Origin: Lonicera japonica
Lineage: Eukaryota; Streptophyta; Magnoliopsida; Dipsacales; Caprifoliaceae
DNA: 64,000 bases
Assembly: GCA_021464415.1 (NCBI GenBank)
Contig: CM038471.1
Location: forward strand, 33,391,234 to 33,455,233
Direction: 5' to 3'
Shown here piece after piece: positions 10,296 through 22,273 of this stretch (positions within the stretch are counted from its first letter, which is position 1; each line of letters begins with the position of its first letter). The translations under genes were made by a program, and so were the position numbers. The notes beneath the pieces were generated by a model. That model did no database searches, was not told where the DNA came from, and saw only the letters and a program-made list of their open reading frames with translations.

Positions 10296-10871
10296 TGTCA
10301 CAGGGTGCCTCCCAACAGCACTCGTGACCGACCACACTTCATAAACACCGTGCACGCGCCCGAGCACAGTACGGCCCAACAGGTGATCCAGCACCGTCAA
10401 GTCATCAAGAATCATCTAATTTTATTATTGTGCTTACGTTTCTCATATGTAAATATTGTTTTCATGTAATTAGATCTAGGAATTTCCTTTGTAGTTGTAT
10501 TGCATTTCCTTTGTAAAAGTTTTCTTGTAACTTGTAAGACCTAACGTGCACTGCTACAACTTCGATATTTTCATTAAGTGGTTATATGTGGGGATAAGAC
10601 TATCTGCCTCACATCCGAGTTGCCTACCAATGTACGTTGTTTAGCACTTTGTTTTCAAGCTCTTACTTTCTTTCAAATTGTAATAGCTTTCCATGTAATC
10701 ATGTTTCTTGCAATGAAGTAATTTCAATTTATGCTCAAGCTCTCTTTAAAACTATTGTTGTTGCATGTTTGTTGTTGAATACAAATAAGTTTTAGTGAAC
10801 ATGACTGAGCTATCGGTTAGCTCTGTCGATCACGCGGCCTCCTTTGGGTCTTCAAAGGACACCTCGTGACA
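10296..10871. mobile_element. Solo LTR (576 bp) inside the WEX-like gene
   Basis: It begins TGTCACAGGGTG and ends CACCTCGTGACA, giving TG...CA ends with longer inverted similarity (GGTGTCAC). Flanks are CCCGG (10291-10295) and CCCAG (10872-10876), a 5-bp target duplication with one change. A T-rich middle and a CCGAGTTGCCTACC word, seen in gypsy LTRs, support an LTR. It splits the exonuclease domain between KYRP and ALQLCVG. Confidence 0.72.
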
Positions 10872-11290
10872 CCCAGGCCTTGCAACTCTGCGTAGGAAAT
10901 CGTTGCTTGATAATTCAGTTATCGCACTCCACCCTGGTCAGTGGGAGCCTAGAAAATTTTTTGTGCGACGAAAGAATTCTTTTCGTTTGTGCTAAACATA
11001 TTTTTGATTTACAATTGCAGCTTTATAAGTGTGATGGACTGAAATTAAGGTGCGTGGGGTTGAGTCAATTGGCAGCCAAGGTATTTAAGAAGCCGAGTCT
11101 TTTTGGGGAGAAAGAATTGAAAACGTTAGCCGCGGAAGTCAGTCTTAATAACCCGTGGGATGAAGATGAAACGAAACATGTTAGTGTAATTTGGGCAGCT
11201 ACGACTTTCTCACAGGAGCAGATTGAGTACGCGGTTCATGATGTTTATGTTTGTTATCGCATCGCAAACAAGCTCTTGGCTTCCCTTTGA
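10872..11290 (+). pseudogene. WEX-like 3'-5' exonuclease copy 2, C-terminal part
   Basis: Downstream of the solo LTR the frame resumes as TQALQLCVGNRCLIIQL, the second strand block of WEX-like exonucleases. SLENFLCDERILFV, LSQLAAKVF, LKTLAAEVSL and the last motif YAVHDVYVCYRIANKLL follow, ending at TGA 11288-11290. The final YxxxD is intact here, but the middle Asp motif is unclear. It is about 65% similar by eye to copy 1 over the shared end. The two halves are one base out of frame after removal of one target copy, so the gene was either already broken or mutated later. Confidence 0.72.
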
Positions 11291-11788
11291 ATTGTTGCAT
11301 CACAACCAAATAAGGGCATTGTTAGTGTTTTTTTTTTGTTCTTGTCTTTCGTGTGCATCTCATTTGGATGGTACTTTCTATAACAATAGTTAAGGTTCAA
11401 TTGACCCGTGTAAAAGCTATTCTAGTGGCCAAAAATCTCACTTCTAATATAGTCGTCATGAGTTTAGTTTAGATGCATACAAATTGTTGTGGTTGTTTCT
11501 CCGCCCAAATTTAAGAGTCGCACTTTCATCTACAAAATATCTAAACTTTAAAGAGTCTCATTTCTTTTCGATATGCAATCCATGCCTCAATTCTGACAAT
11601 AGAAAATAAATTTTATTTTTGATCATTACATACGTTGAACTTGGCAATAAGCCCTTTAACAGGTTTAATGGCCTTAAGTCGCCTAATTGAGTTACCAGCA
11701 AGAATCTGTTCCCAAAATTTATGCCATTTCCCAAATTATATGTACACGAGTGAAAGTGCCGGTTAAGGGGAAAAGAATTAAACTGTGT
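11291..11788. other. 3' flank of WEX-like copy 2
   Basis: No gene seen. 11500-11590 has worn Stowaway-like text (AAGAGTCGCACTTTC... AAGAGTCTCATTTC). A stretch near 11360-11420 recurs at about 12815-12880. Confidence 0.4.
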
Positions 11789-11790
11789 TA

Positions 11791-12177
11791 GAGCATCTCC
11801 AATAGCCTCTTTAAAAATGACTCTACAAAAATAATTTTGTTGACATATGTGGCACTTTGAAGAACTATCTTAAAGAATTTTTTCAATGAGTTCCAAGAGC
11901 TTCTTCAAATATATTATTATTTTAATTTTTAATTTCTTAATTAATGTACATACAAGTTTCCTCCAACAATGTCATTTTAAATTAACACAAAGTTCCAGTA
12001 ATAAAATATTAAAAAGTATGTTTGAAGAGCTCTTTCATCACTCTTCATATTTGAAGAGTGAGAAAGACCATTCAAATTGGAGATTCTACTTTGCTACTTC
12101 TGTTGAGTGAATTTTGCTAACATGACTCTTCAATAAATTTGTAGTTTAGTCATTTGAAGAGCCTATTGTAAATGCTC
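11791..12177. mobile_element. MITE with GAGCATCTCCAATAG ends (387 bp)
   Basis: Terminal inverted repeats are GAGCATCTCCAATAG at the left and CTATTGTAAATGCTC at the right, with TA on both outer sides. Subterminal words (GAAGAGC, TTTTGAAGAG) occur on both strands. The family type is common in plant genomes. No coding capacity. Confidence 0.72.
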
Positions 12178-13303
12178 TATGATGAAAATCTTTCTAATGC
12201 CATTGTAGATGCAATGTCTCACTGGGACATTGAGGACCAAGTTTAACTGTAACAATTAATTAATGAATTTCATTGGGTCACGCAATTGAACAAAAGAATC
12301 ATTAGTAATTAGCATATATACACACACATACATATATATGTAAGTTCAATGGCGGATTTAGAATTTTATCATAGGATGGGCCGGCTAGTATTAAAAGAAG
12401 ACTTTCTTAATATTTTTTTTCTTTTATTTTTTCGAGAGAAACATTAGTAATGAAAATATTTTGTCCCCTTTCTAATCATTAAAAAAAGGCAATGGAGCAA
12501 CTATTTTGTTTAAAGACCAAAACACCCTCTATTATCTCCCTTTTCAACTTCTTCCCCTCAACCAACCCAAATATGAACCATGACTCTTGTTAAAGAAGAG
12601 TCAACAAATTATGTGTCGTACAATTTGTAGATAAATATATAGTGGTAAAAATACTCAAATTTGTCACTTGTCACTAACTAAATTATGTGTCGTACAATTT
12701 GTAGATAAATATATAGTCGTAAAAATACTCAAATTTGTCACTTGTCACTAATTTTTAATCTATCATACAATTAATTCTCAAAGGGTAAAATACTATATAC
12801 CCAATCTCTTTAATGCGTTTGTCTCATTTTGATGGTACCATTCTAACAGTATTTTAAGGTTCAATTTTCTCGTGTTAGGGAAAAAATACAAATATATAAA
12901 GAGAGCTGTGTTAAAAAACATTGGATACAGACAATTGTGACATCAAAAAGCTAAGTAATTACTCCCTCCATTCAAATTAAGTGTCATACTTTGCAAAATA
13001 TCTTGCCGCAAATTTTAAATCAAGAGTCCCATTTCTTTTTTGGCTCCTAATTTGAAGTCAATATGCGTCATAAGATTTAAAGGGAATCCAAAAAAATTAA
13101 CAATATGCATCATGGACACCAACACAAACTTAAACCGTTTAATATGTCAAATAATTCCTAATATGAGCAAGTTATATCTCCTTTGATTTCAAAATATAAA
13201 CTTCCAACTTTACAACCCAAAATATCCTAGCACCATAGATAGCTATTAAACCAGAACGATTAGCGATTAGAACTCTCTGACAGCACCGCGAAATAAAAGT
13301 TAA
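12178..13303. other. Repeat-rich intergenic region
   Basis: It holds a TA/CA-rich stretch (12310-12345) and a GGCGGATTTAGAATTTT word at about 12353 like that of the TIR repeat at 50892. A direct tandem duplication of about 74 bp follows (12606-12750, AATTATGTGTCGTACAATTT...CACTTGTCACTAA). A Stowaway-like left end, TACTCCCTCC, lies at 12960 without a clear right end. No gene seen. Confidence 0.5.
12606..12750. repeat. 74-bp direct tandem duplication
   Basis: The unit AATTATGTGTCGTACAATTT...GTCACTTGTCACTAA occurs twice head to tail, with almost no differences apart from GTGGTA/GTCGTA, so it is recent. A diverged single copy lies at about 9130-9190. Confidence 0.75.
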
Positions 13304-13377
13304 TCAAGCATACATATTAATGCTGTAGTCGTCATGTCCACGGTCCTTATATGATGGCATGTAACGCAATTCCTCAC
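13304..13377 (-). CDS. Kelch-repeat protein, exon 2 (last)
   Basis: On the minus strand TTTTTGACACAG is followed by this 74-nt exon, which ends at TGA 13304-13306. The phase fits exon 1 exactly: exon 1 gives one base of a glycine codon and this exon gives the other two, then EELRYMPSYKDRGHDDYSINMYA and stop. Intron length is 1492 bp (13378-14869). The tail is rich in charged and polar residues, and no known motif is recognised in it. Confidence 0.75.
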
Positions 13378-14869
13378 CTGTGTCAAAAAGAATTTCAAAC
13401 ATTAAACAGAGGCCAAATTTTCCAACACCCAATCTAGAAACAAAACTGATGTCAAAACGATGTGCTATAATGTTATAAAACTGATGTAAAAACAATATAT
13501 AGTCCTGTAATGTGATAAAACTGATGTGAATATGATATATTGGTGTGAAAAATTCAGAAAATCAAAAAGATGTCGGAACTAAATATAAGCGCAAAAGAGT
13601 GCCTGAATTCCTTTGGAAGGTGTGAAGAAAATAGTTAACCCTAACGCAGGTTATTCTTCTTGGGTTTTGCTATTGGGTTATTGGGCAAACAAATAAGAAT
13701 GTGTTCTGATTTTAAGACCGGCTAAGCTCTGAGCTGCAAAAGCCGTGAAAACTGGGGAAGAACAGATAGCATTGGACGGGCCAACTGTTCTATTGTTCAA
13801 TATTGACGAGGAATTTCAAAAAGAGGGTTAAACTCTTGCAATCAATCATCAAAATAAGCATATCCTTTCTACAACTATCACCTGAAATATAAAAGTAAAT
13901 ACGGATAATAAAATAAATACATCCAAATGTGCGATTGGTGTGCTGCACAAAACTACTTCATGCATTAGAAAGGCCGAAAGGCATTTCCATCAACTTGAAT
14001 AGCGCATACTTGGTCTTAAAAAGTATGAATCTAATGCTACCCTCTTTTCAAATAAATTTAAAAGTAACAAAGAACTACGTGATCGAACTGAATCCATCTA
14101 TTGCGTGTCATCAATTTGCTCGATTTTCATTTATTTCTTTTCCTAAAAGATGCCACCAACTTGCTCCAAATGGCTAATGATCTCCTTCATACCAACAAGA
14201 TTCATATATAGCATAATTGAAAATAGCATAGTATTTGGACCGATAACAGTAAATATCACCATTAATATGGATTGTACAATGAAGCATATAGAATCTATGA
14301 ACTCATAAAGATACATATCAATCGAAATGATTTGCGATCTGGAAAACGGATTTTGGTTTGGTTTCATGGGACCCAACTCTAGGAAAAAAATATATTTTGA
14401 TCAGTTATACTACAAAACAAGTACTTTAAGTAAAATAGTATATCAGTCCCCAAAAAAAAAATAGCTTAAGCGGAGTCAAAATGACATAAATTGAAAGTGA
14501 AAAACAATAGCATTAGTATCATTACACACAATAGTCACTGTGATTAGAATATCAGCTTCAAAACATGAGGAATTATTTTGCAGATATGCACATATTATAG
14601 TTGTCCATAATTTCATATTGCAGTTATATTTAGAATCAAAGCTTTGGAATTAGAAACGGAGCAATTAGTTGATAATTTGTGAACTACGTTTGTCTGTATC
14701 CAAAAGCTTGGAACTGGAGCTACCAAGAACATTTGATTGATATACCAATTCAAACCCCCATGATATAATATGAACCTTTAGAATAAATACACGAATAAAT
14801 AATGAAAATGAACTAATTAGAACACATATTTAAAGAAAGTTTAGGTAGAGAAATGATGATGAATATTAC
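13378..14869 (-). other. Intron of the kelch gene
   Basis: Donor CAG|GTAATATT at 14869 and acceptor GACACAG at 13378 (minus strand) follow the GT-AG rule, and the phase is preserved. It is AT-rich, and no other gene is seen within it. Short frames on either strand (for example 13929-14177) have no recognisable content. Confidence 0.7.
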
Positions 14870-16103
14870 CTGGAATGGTAACAGCCAAGCAATCGTGGAG
14901 CTCGATGCCTTCAGCAACAAATTCCTCAGAGTTATCAAGAACAGCAATAGCATGGAACCGGTTCTTTCGAACGTAAGTACCAACCGAAAATCTCGCACAA
15001 GTAATCTTCAACAACCCGTCCTCACTCTGCCTAGCAGATACCAAACACATCCTTCCAAATCCAATGTAAGCCAAAAACACGCTATCGTCTTCCCCTATAA
15101 ACGCAGTAGCTTTCTCCAACCCATAAACTGGCTCGAGCAAAGGCGTCTCCATCGACAAATCGAAAGCATACAAATTTCGCTTTTGAAACGTATAAACCAC
15201 ATTACCCATCGACACAGTTTTCCCCAAACCAAAACTAGCCTCTTTCCCAATCACATTAATGCAATTCCAAGACCAGTCTCTCAAATCAAAACAGTAAGCA
15301 GAATTGCCAGTACTCGAAAAACAAACCAACTGATTCCTATCCTTAGCAAACACGCAATCAGATAAGCAACCTAGCGCTTCATCAGTAGGTGGAGGAGGCA
15401 ATGCAGTCCACGAATTCGACCCCGGATCGCAAAATTCACCCCACGGATCCTCCAACTGAGAATCCAAAGACCCTAACGCGTAAACCTTACCGTCAACCGA
15501 CGATACCGCAGCTGCAGGACTAACCCTAGGTGATTGCATTGGATAAATCTCTTCCCAATCACCCCTTGAATCACTAAAATCATAAACAAGCGCTATACGA
15601 GACGGATTTGAACCGCTATCAATTCCACCTAGGGCATAAACTTTCGAGTCTAGGGTTTGAACAGAACGAAACTTTTGGGGCATGGTTTCCGGCATTGAAC
15701 AAATTACAGAGAGTGGGGAAACTTCAGATTTGGATTTAGTTTCAGATTTAGGTTTGGGTTTAACTGCAATGTCACTGTTGATATCAATTTTAGACCAACT
15801 GAAAAGAGGGGAAGTTTCATCATCATTATCATCAACTATCCTAGATATGCAGAGAAAGAGACTTATCTGGTTGTTTTTGTCGATTGATGAGGTGGTGGTG
15901 GCGATGACGGTGGAGTTCTTGTATCTGGTGTTTTGAAGGGTGATGATGGTGGAGTAGAAGGGGGGTGGTGGTGGTTGGTTTGGGGGATTAGGGTTTTTGG
16001 GTTTTTTGGATTTGGTTTTTTTGGATTTTTTTGGGGGGGAGGATTTGGGGTTGAGAGTGGAGGAGTGGGTGGGAGTTGTGGTGGTTTTCTTCTTCTTCGA
16101 CAT
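14870..16103 (-). CDS. Kelch-repeat protein, exon 1
   Basis: This exon starts at ATG 16103 and encodes 411 residues plus one base; with exon 2 the protein has 435 residues. Residues 1-50 are low-complexity Lys/Pro/Ser/Thr. A beta-strand region starts near 52, and kelch-type blades follow: KVYALGG (154-160), a tryptophan six residues before YPMQSPR (183-192), KVYALGS (206-212) and the block with FCDPGSNSW (224-232). Further strands run to 411. Kelch blades form a beta-propeller for protein binding, and many plant members are F-box adaptors, but no F-box is visible here. No frameshift or stop occurs, so it looks intact. Proline-rich frames on other strands are shadows. Confidence 0.85.
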
Positions 16104-16260
16104 TGTTGGTGATGAACAGCGACGCCGTACACGGCGGCGGAGGGGAGGGGAGGGGAGGGGAGGGGAGGATTGGGATTTGGGAGAGAATAAACAAAGCTAG
16201 GGTTTTTTACTTTGGTAGAAGTAAAAATATCCGCACGGATAAAACTTGACAAATTTATGT
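16104..16260 (-). promoter_or_regulatory. 5' leader of the kelch gene with TCCCC repeats
   Basis: On the minus strand the bases before ATG 16103 contain about six TCCCC units (GGGGA on the plus strand, 16138-16170) and then sequence ending AAAAACCCTAGCTTTG. AAACCCTAG is a common motif near plant transcription starts. This fits a 5' UTR and core promoter, inferred from position. Confidence 0.45.
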
Positions 16261-16375
16261 TTTTGGAATGGAACAGTAAATTACCTTTTTTTTCTCCACG
16301 ATTATTTATGAATATTTTTATTATTAAAGTAATTATTTTTTTTTAATATAATAGTGTTTAGATGTTGTACCGTAG

Positions 16376-17307
16376 TAGGAATGGCAACGGGGCGGGTTTG
16401 GCAAAACTCAAACCCGACCCGCACATAAATAACCCCGCCTCAAACCTGATATGGGTTTTTTTAAAATTTTCCAAACCCGCTCCGCATTAATTTTTCAAAA
16501 CCCGAACCCGCCCCGAATAAACCCAAACCCACACATATATATAAATATATATATATACAGAGCATTTCCCATAAGGACCTTAACTTAAGGTCCTTATTTA
16601 CGGACTTGCCCTTTTGGCACGCTTCCCGATGGAATTTTTTGATGAAATTTGGTGAGGATGTTCTTCATCGTGTGTAGAACATCTCCATCAAATTTCATCA
16701 AAAAATTCAACCAGGAAGTAGGTTAACTACATGATTGAAAAATATTGGACATATATATATCTATTTCTTGACCAGAATTTTTCAATCCTATAGTTAACCC
16801 ACTTTCCGGTTGAATTTTTTGATGAAATTTGGTGGAGATGTTCTACACACGATGAAGAACATCCCCACCAAATTTCATCAAAAAATTCCATCGGGAAGTG
16901 TGCCAAAAGGGCAAGTCCGTAAATAAGGACCTTAAGTTAAGGTCCTTACTTGAAATTTTCCCTATATATATATATATATCTTATAAATTAAAAGTATATC
17001 TACACAACATATATCTACACACACATATGTATATATATAAGTATATAATTAACAAATCCACACATATATGGAACACAACTTAAAAACATATATATCTTAT
17101 AAATTAAAATTATATTTAAATATATATATATATATATTACGGGGCGGGTCAGGGCGGGTTTTTTATTAGCAAAACCCGAACCCGGTCCGGGGTTTTTTCC
17201 AAAATACCAAACCCGCTCCGCCTTCAAAAAAACCCGCCCCAAACCCGCTCCACTCTGGTCGGATCGGGTCGGGAACCCGACGGGTTGGGTTTTTTTGCCA
17301 TCCCTAT
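16376..17307. repeat. GGGATGGCAA / CGGGGCGGGT repeat with a nested hairpin
   Basis: The left end reads TAGGAATGGCAACGGGGCGGGT and the right end is its rough inverse (ending TTTTTTTGCCATCCCTA). ACCCGAACCCG and GGGCGGGTTTTT words fill both arms (16376-16545, 17140-17307). The middle holds TA-rich microsatellites and the inserted hairpin at 16564-16965. It is a known style of plant TIR repeat. No protein. Confidence 0.65.
16564..16965. mobile_element. Foldback element (about 400 bp hairpin)
   Basis: The two halves are inverted copies. ATAAGGACCTTAACTTAAGGTCC...TTTTTTGATGAAATTTGGTG lies on the left and its reverse complement on the right, meeting at about 16750. Inner hairpins are formed by TTGATGAAATTTGG and CCAAATTTCATCAA. 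The transcript would fold almost end to end. Related words recur at 45303-45930. Confidence 0.75.
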
Positions 17308-17683
17308 ACTGTAGGACATTAATTTCATACGTTGTTTCGATAATAATAATATTTTATTTAGTTAAAAAAAGTTTCAATTCAATAAAACTTCTTCAAACGG
17401 TTGTGAAACTCGAAGTGAACATGGTTATTGAACATTTTGTTGTTTTGTTGCATCCACTAGTTGTGGTTATGCATTCACTATTTATTGTAGATTTATCAAT
17501 TTATGTTTTGTATAATTGTATGAAAATAGTTGTGTTGAGAAGGTATAGCTTTGTATAATAAAAAAAAAGGTGCTAAATACAAATAATTTAAACAATATTA
17601 ATTTTACAAAAAAAATATTAATATAGCAGTTAAAAGTGATACCGTTCTAACAAAGATTTGAACAACATGGGAAAATCAAAAAC
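17308..17683. other. AT-rich intergenic DNA
   Basis: Nothing recognised; short open frames only. Confidence 0.35.
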
Positions 17684-17686
17684 TTA

Positions 17687-17994
17687 GGCTCCGTTTAATA
17701 GCAACATGGAAAATGAAAATAAAAACAACTAATTTGAGTGAGAAGATGGAAAATACGTTGAGGCATATGGTGAGACACTCTTCCTATTATACTCATTTTT
17801 GTGAGTATATGTCCTCCATCCTCCTTTAATATTTTGTGGAAAAAATTTCTCCACCATCACCCAAATAAAATTTGTTCATGGAAAAAAGCAAAAGGCAAGA
17901 GTTAATCTCACCACTTCTCTCAACATATTTTCCATCTTCTCACCTAAATTAGTTATTTTTCTTTTCATTTCCCATGTTGTTATCAAACGAAGCC
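17687..17994. mobile_element. Tourist-like MITE (308 bp)
   Basis: Long inverted ends start GGCTCCGTTT and finish AACGAAGCC, with similarity over more than 70 bp (AACATGG, GAAAATGAAAA, AGAAGATGGAAAATA). TTA is duplicated on both sides (17684-17686, 17995-17997), the PIF/Harbinger target pattern. A second family member lies at 24538-24795. Confidence 0.8.
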
Positions 17995-17997
17995 TTA

Positions 17998-19104
17998 AAA
18001 TATATAATATAATAGTAGATATCTACTTAACATGTATCTTGATTGATTTATTATTTTTTAATTTATTCATCTATATGTATTTAAAGCGGGTATGAAAGTG
18101 GTAAATAATTAGATTATGTTCTTACTATATAATTATGTCAATTTTTACACTACGTACAGTAAGAAATTAGAGTCAGAATAGTTACTATTCCTTTTTTTTC
18201 ATGTGAGAATAAGACATCTTCTTATTCCATATCAGAATATGACATCTTTTTATCCTAATGTAAAAATAGAACCTTATGAAAATATGACCATTTCTTATTT
18301 CACCATGGAAATAAGACATGATACTCGTCTAAACATTGTAACAAGACTTGCTCTTACATTAACTATAATAATAATATCAGCTCATATTTTAACCATGAAA
18401 ATAAGTACTGTAAACGATATAATCTTAACCAAGTGATATTTTACCCTCTCTATTGTATCTGCCTAAGTTTCATTAGTTAAATATAGTACTATAGATTATA
18501 TTATGTATGTTTCAACTCTTAAAAAGACATTTCAAATAAGCTCCCCCGTTCATACTTCATCTCAATTCTTTAAAATGTTTCTCTCATTTCAGCCGTCAAA
18601 GTTTCCTCTTACATATTTTTACAATTCAAAAATCATCCTTCATAACTATCTTTTTTCAGACAGCAGTTTCCCTTTATTTTCTCTACAATCATTTGAATAG
18701 TCACTTGAGCTTAAGATCTAGTTTATCGTTGTTTCTTTTTTTTCTTGGTATACTGTTATTGTAAACACACAATACATGCACAACTCGTATGAATATATAT
18801 ATATATATATATATAATTTTAAGAAAATTATTTAGTCGCAAGCAAACAATCACTACCGCTAAAGGTTATAGATTCAACCCATATCCGTTATGTGTACATC
18901 TCCATAAATTTTTAATGTACTTTCAAATTGAAAGAGTCAACAAAGTTTCACATACACGACTAAACCAAACTCTATGCATCATGCATGCGTATATTCGCCC
19001 CATTAGGAAGTTTACATGGGCCCAAAACTTTTATTTTTATTATTAAATTAAGGGAGATTTAAATATCTTCCTTAATTTTACAAATAAAGAAAACCTCTCG
19101 TACT
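17998..19104. other. AT-rich intergenic DNA
   Basis: It includes a (TA)n run at 18796-18814. No gene or clear element recognised. Confidence 0.35.
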
Positions 19105-19180
19105 TATTCCCTTATTTGAACCCTTGACAACAAGAGTAAAAGTTGTTTACCGCTAAACCAACCTTTATCTTAATACACTT
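19105..19180 (-). repeat. Possible SINE head (tRNA-like promoter)
   Basis: On the minus strand GGTTGGTTTAGCGGTAAAC resembles a pol III A box, and AAGGGTTCAAATAAGG, about 35 bases later, resembles a B box. No clear tail or target duplication was found. Confidence 0.4.
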
Positions 19181-21126
19181 CGACCAAAATTATCGACTTT
19201 CAGCTTTTTACTCAAGATACATGTTAATCTAAGCGCATGTTTAGTTTTTGTTTTTGTTTTTATTTATTTATTTTTTTTTTCAGATAATCCAAAATCATAA
19301 TTTCACATGGAACCTAAATCCTCAAAACATGGATTGAATAGCTGCAAATCATGCAATAATTTCCCAAATGCTTCGAGTTTGCTTCTTTTCTAGTCTGCTA
19401 TATTGTTATTTGACATGAAGTTTGGAAAACAAATGCGAAAACTGCTCTAATTTAATAAATCCGGCAATTTAGCACATGATAAGAATTTAATCCCTTGCTT
19501 GCAACTGCTAGTGACTATAGAAGCATTTGATTTTATTTTTAACCATGGGTATCGGGGCCCCTCTCCCACTTAGAAGCATATTAGGTACTTTATATACACA
19601 AAATGTAAAATTTACGAGTTTTTTTCATATATAATCTTAACAAGCCGATTCATGCGCAAATTGATAAGTCAAATAATTGGAAACTGTATCAAATTACGCG
19701 AGGTGTGCATAGTTACGCGTCGCCTGTTATTGAATCTGTGACATCCTAAAATGAAACATGAGTAATAATTTGAGAAGAGTCCCCTTCATAAACTTATATA
19801 CAATCTGGATAGTGCCAGGTGAAGCTAAAAAAGAGAATAGCAAGAGATCTCTAATTACCACTAGGTCAAAGGTTTTTTTTTATCTTCCATTTTACTTTTA
19901 TTCACTAATTATGTATTTAGCAATCCGGCAAAATACTCTTTTGATGCAAATTTCTCAAAAAAAAGAAAAAGACAGAAAGTTTGAGACAAGGGCAAACAGA
20001 TCTACTTGCATTTGGTGCGAAAAACTTATGTCCGTCTCATGTCATGGCGCATAAGAACCCAAATGCCCTGCAAATTAAGAAAAAATAAGATAGAAAAACA
20101 CATTAAACTGCTTCAATACAAACAAAAAATGCAAGAAAAAGAACATATAAAGAAAATTTGATATTAAAGGGCAATAACTTGGATATATCTTGTAGATTGC
20201 CAAAATATATTTATCGGTGAAGTGCCGGAGACAACCTTGAATTTCAAATTTGCTAATAGAACTTTCTTTCTGTTCATGCTAGTAAACCAAAAGTGCCTAG
20301 CCATAATTCACTTCTTTCCGTTCTCCACAATATACAAATGTATAAAAATACATATACATGTATGATACTCACATTATTAGTTGCATTGACAAGGAACTTT
20401 ATAAGGCCGACCACTACATAAGTTCTCTTGAAACCTTACCGGCCTTGGTATTTACAACTATTTTAAACTTTCAGCTTTTGAGATAGAATATTTAAGGAAT
20501 CTCCATGAACAGGACCAATCCATATCCCACGTCCCACGAAATTATAAGGTTCCCCTTTCTTAATAAGAATGTGTCCCAACATATAGATTCCCTATTTCTG
20601 CACCGCGAAATTGTATTTTGGAGAAATGTTTGATACCTTTGGACTTGAAAACCAGCTATAGTCGACCAAAAGAACCACCTAGGGTTCAAACCTCTCTCTC
20701 CCATTTTCTTTCTATGGTTGTCAAATAGATCTGCCTTTTGTTTTGTTTTGCATTGATGGCATCACAGCAAAAAGGGATTGATTCGTGTGCTAGAGACCTA
20801 TACAAGCCCAAAAAGGAACAGACTATGTATAAATGATGTGAATTGGGAAAGGAAAAAAACAAGAAAAAGAAACGACTTTTTTGATTTAGACCTGATCCAT
20901 AAATGTGATATTGACTTATTTTTTATTTTATTTTTTTTAAACAACTACAACAGCAACACTACTCCAAATCTCAAAATGATATTGACCTGTTTATCAGTAT
21001 GATATATATGCCAGGAGTGGAGTATTAGACTGTTCGCATTGACTAGTCGACCTATCATATGAAGCATGGGTTTGACATCCAATTGTTGCTTTAGATTAAC
21101 TGGAGAATAGACGATGGCAAATGTAG
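19181..21126. other. Intergenic DNA
   Basis: No gene recognised. 20490-20710 has an open frame on the minus strand (70 codons) without known features. A worn ATATATA stretch and T-rich runs occur. Confidence 0.35.
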
Positions 21127-21128
21127 TA

Positions 21129-21324
21129 CTCCCTCCCAAGTTAAGAGCCTAGTTTGACTTTCACGCCTTTCTTAGGATACACTAATGTCAACCTAATCAA
21201 TGAAAGCAAACATGTTTGGTATAGTGGGATATGGTACATTGATTACATCCAAAAACGAAACCGGATTCTTAGTTCGGGACATCCCAAAAAGGAGTAGTGG
21301 GTTACTAATTTACGACAGAGGGAG
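21129..21324. mobile_element. Stowaway MITE (196 bp)
   Basis: The ends are CTCCCTCCCAAGTTAAGAG on the left and CAGAGGGAG on the right, flanked by TA on both sides (21127-21128, 21325-21326). Inner words such as TTTGACTTT and CAACCTAATCAAT are shared with 22774-22975. It is a Tc1/mariner-derived MITE. Confidence 0.82.
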
Positions 21325-21326
21325 TA

Positions 21327-22273
21327 CATAAATGTCCAAAGATGTTTAGCTCTTCTCGGCATATCTATTATTTGGCATATATCCTATTGGCTCTTTAAAA
21401 ATAGACTGAGAAGGTTTGGGCATAACGGAATTGAGACTTCGGGTTAAATTAGGTGATAAGTTTGTAAAGTGTTCAAGTGAGGAAGTAAGGAAGTGTTGAT
21501 AGGTGGTATGGGATATTTATGGGCAGGTGGGCGAAAGGAGTAAAGTCGAATCTATGATTTTGTATTTGCTATTTCTAAATATCTAAAAGATTTGCACAAG
21601 TGCACCATTTCTTTTTATCTAGGTGTTATATATAATTTCTAAATCATATTAATTACATGACATATATACATATATATATACGCACACAACTTTCTACTCA
21701 TATATCAATAATATCCTTTGGTTAAAGGAGTGTCCTCAACACAGGCAATTCACAAGGATGTATATATATGGGTAACTAAAGGTATTATGTTACAACACTT
21801 TAATGGAAATGTATCCTGTGTTAATGAAGTGTATACAACATCAAATTATAACGTATCAAAAAAAATGTAACACTTTGATTATTTAATTTTAATAAAAGCG
21901 TTTGGTTTTGGATAAAAAAAAAAATTATAAGGTGTCAAATTATAAAACATAGATAATGTATGACCTGAGTTACGGAAACAACAATTTCCAGGTCAGAAAC
22001 AAACATAAAGTGTGGTTCCTAACTTCATACATGTTACCAAAGCTTAGTATAGAAAAATCCTATGGTGGAATTAAATAATGTATGATCATCTATAACTAAT
22101 AGACTACAGGGGAATGTTTACTCAAACGCATTAAGCACTTTAAATTAAGTGTGCACACATACTGCTTATTGCTTATTCCAATTAGCAAGATCTAAAAAAA
22201 AAACTAAATTGGAATGACTTGAAATTTCATTTTTTACTGAAAAGGCTTCATGGAAGATTATATATCATGATCT
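21327..22273. other. Intergenic DNA
   Basis: AT-rich, with a (TA)n microsatellite near 21660-21685. No gene recognised. Confidence 0.35.

Noticed and set aside
15863..16252. Proline-rich proteins overlapping the kelch gene start
   Set aside because: They are other-frame readings of the low-complexity N-terminus and TCCCC leader of the kelch gene.
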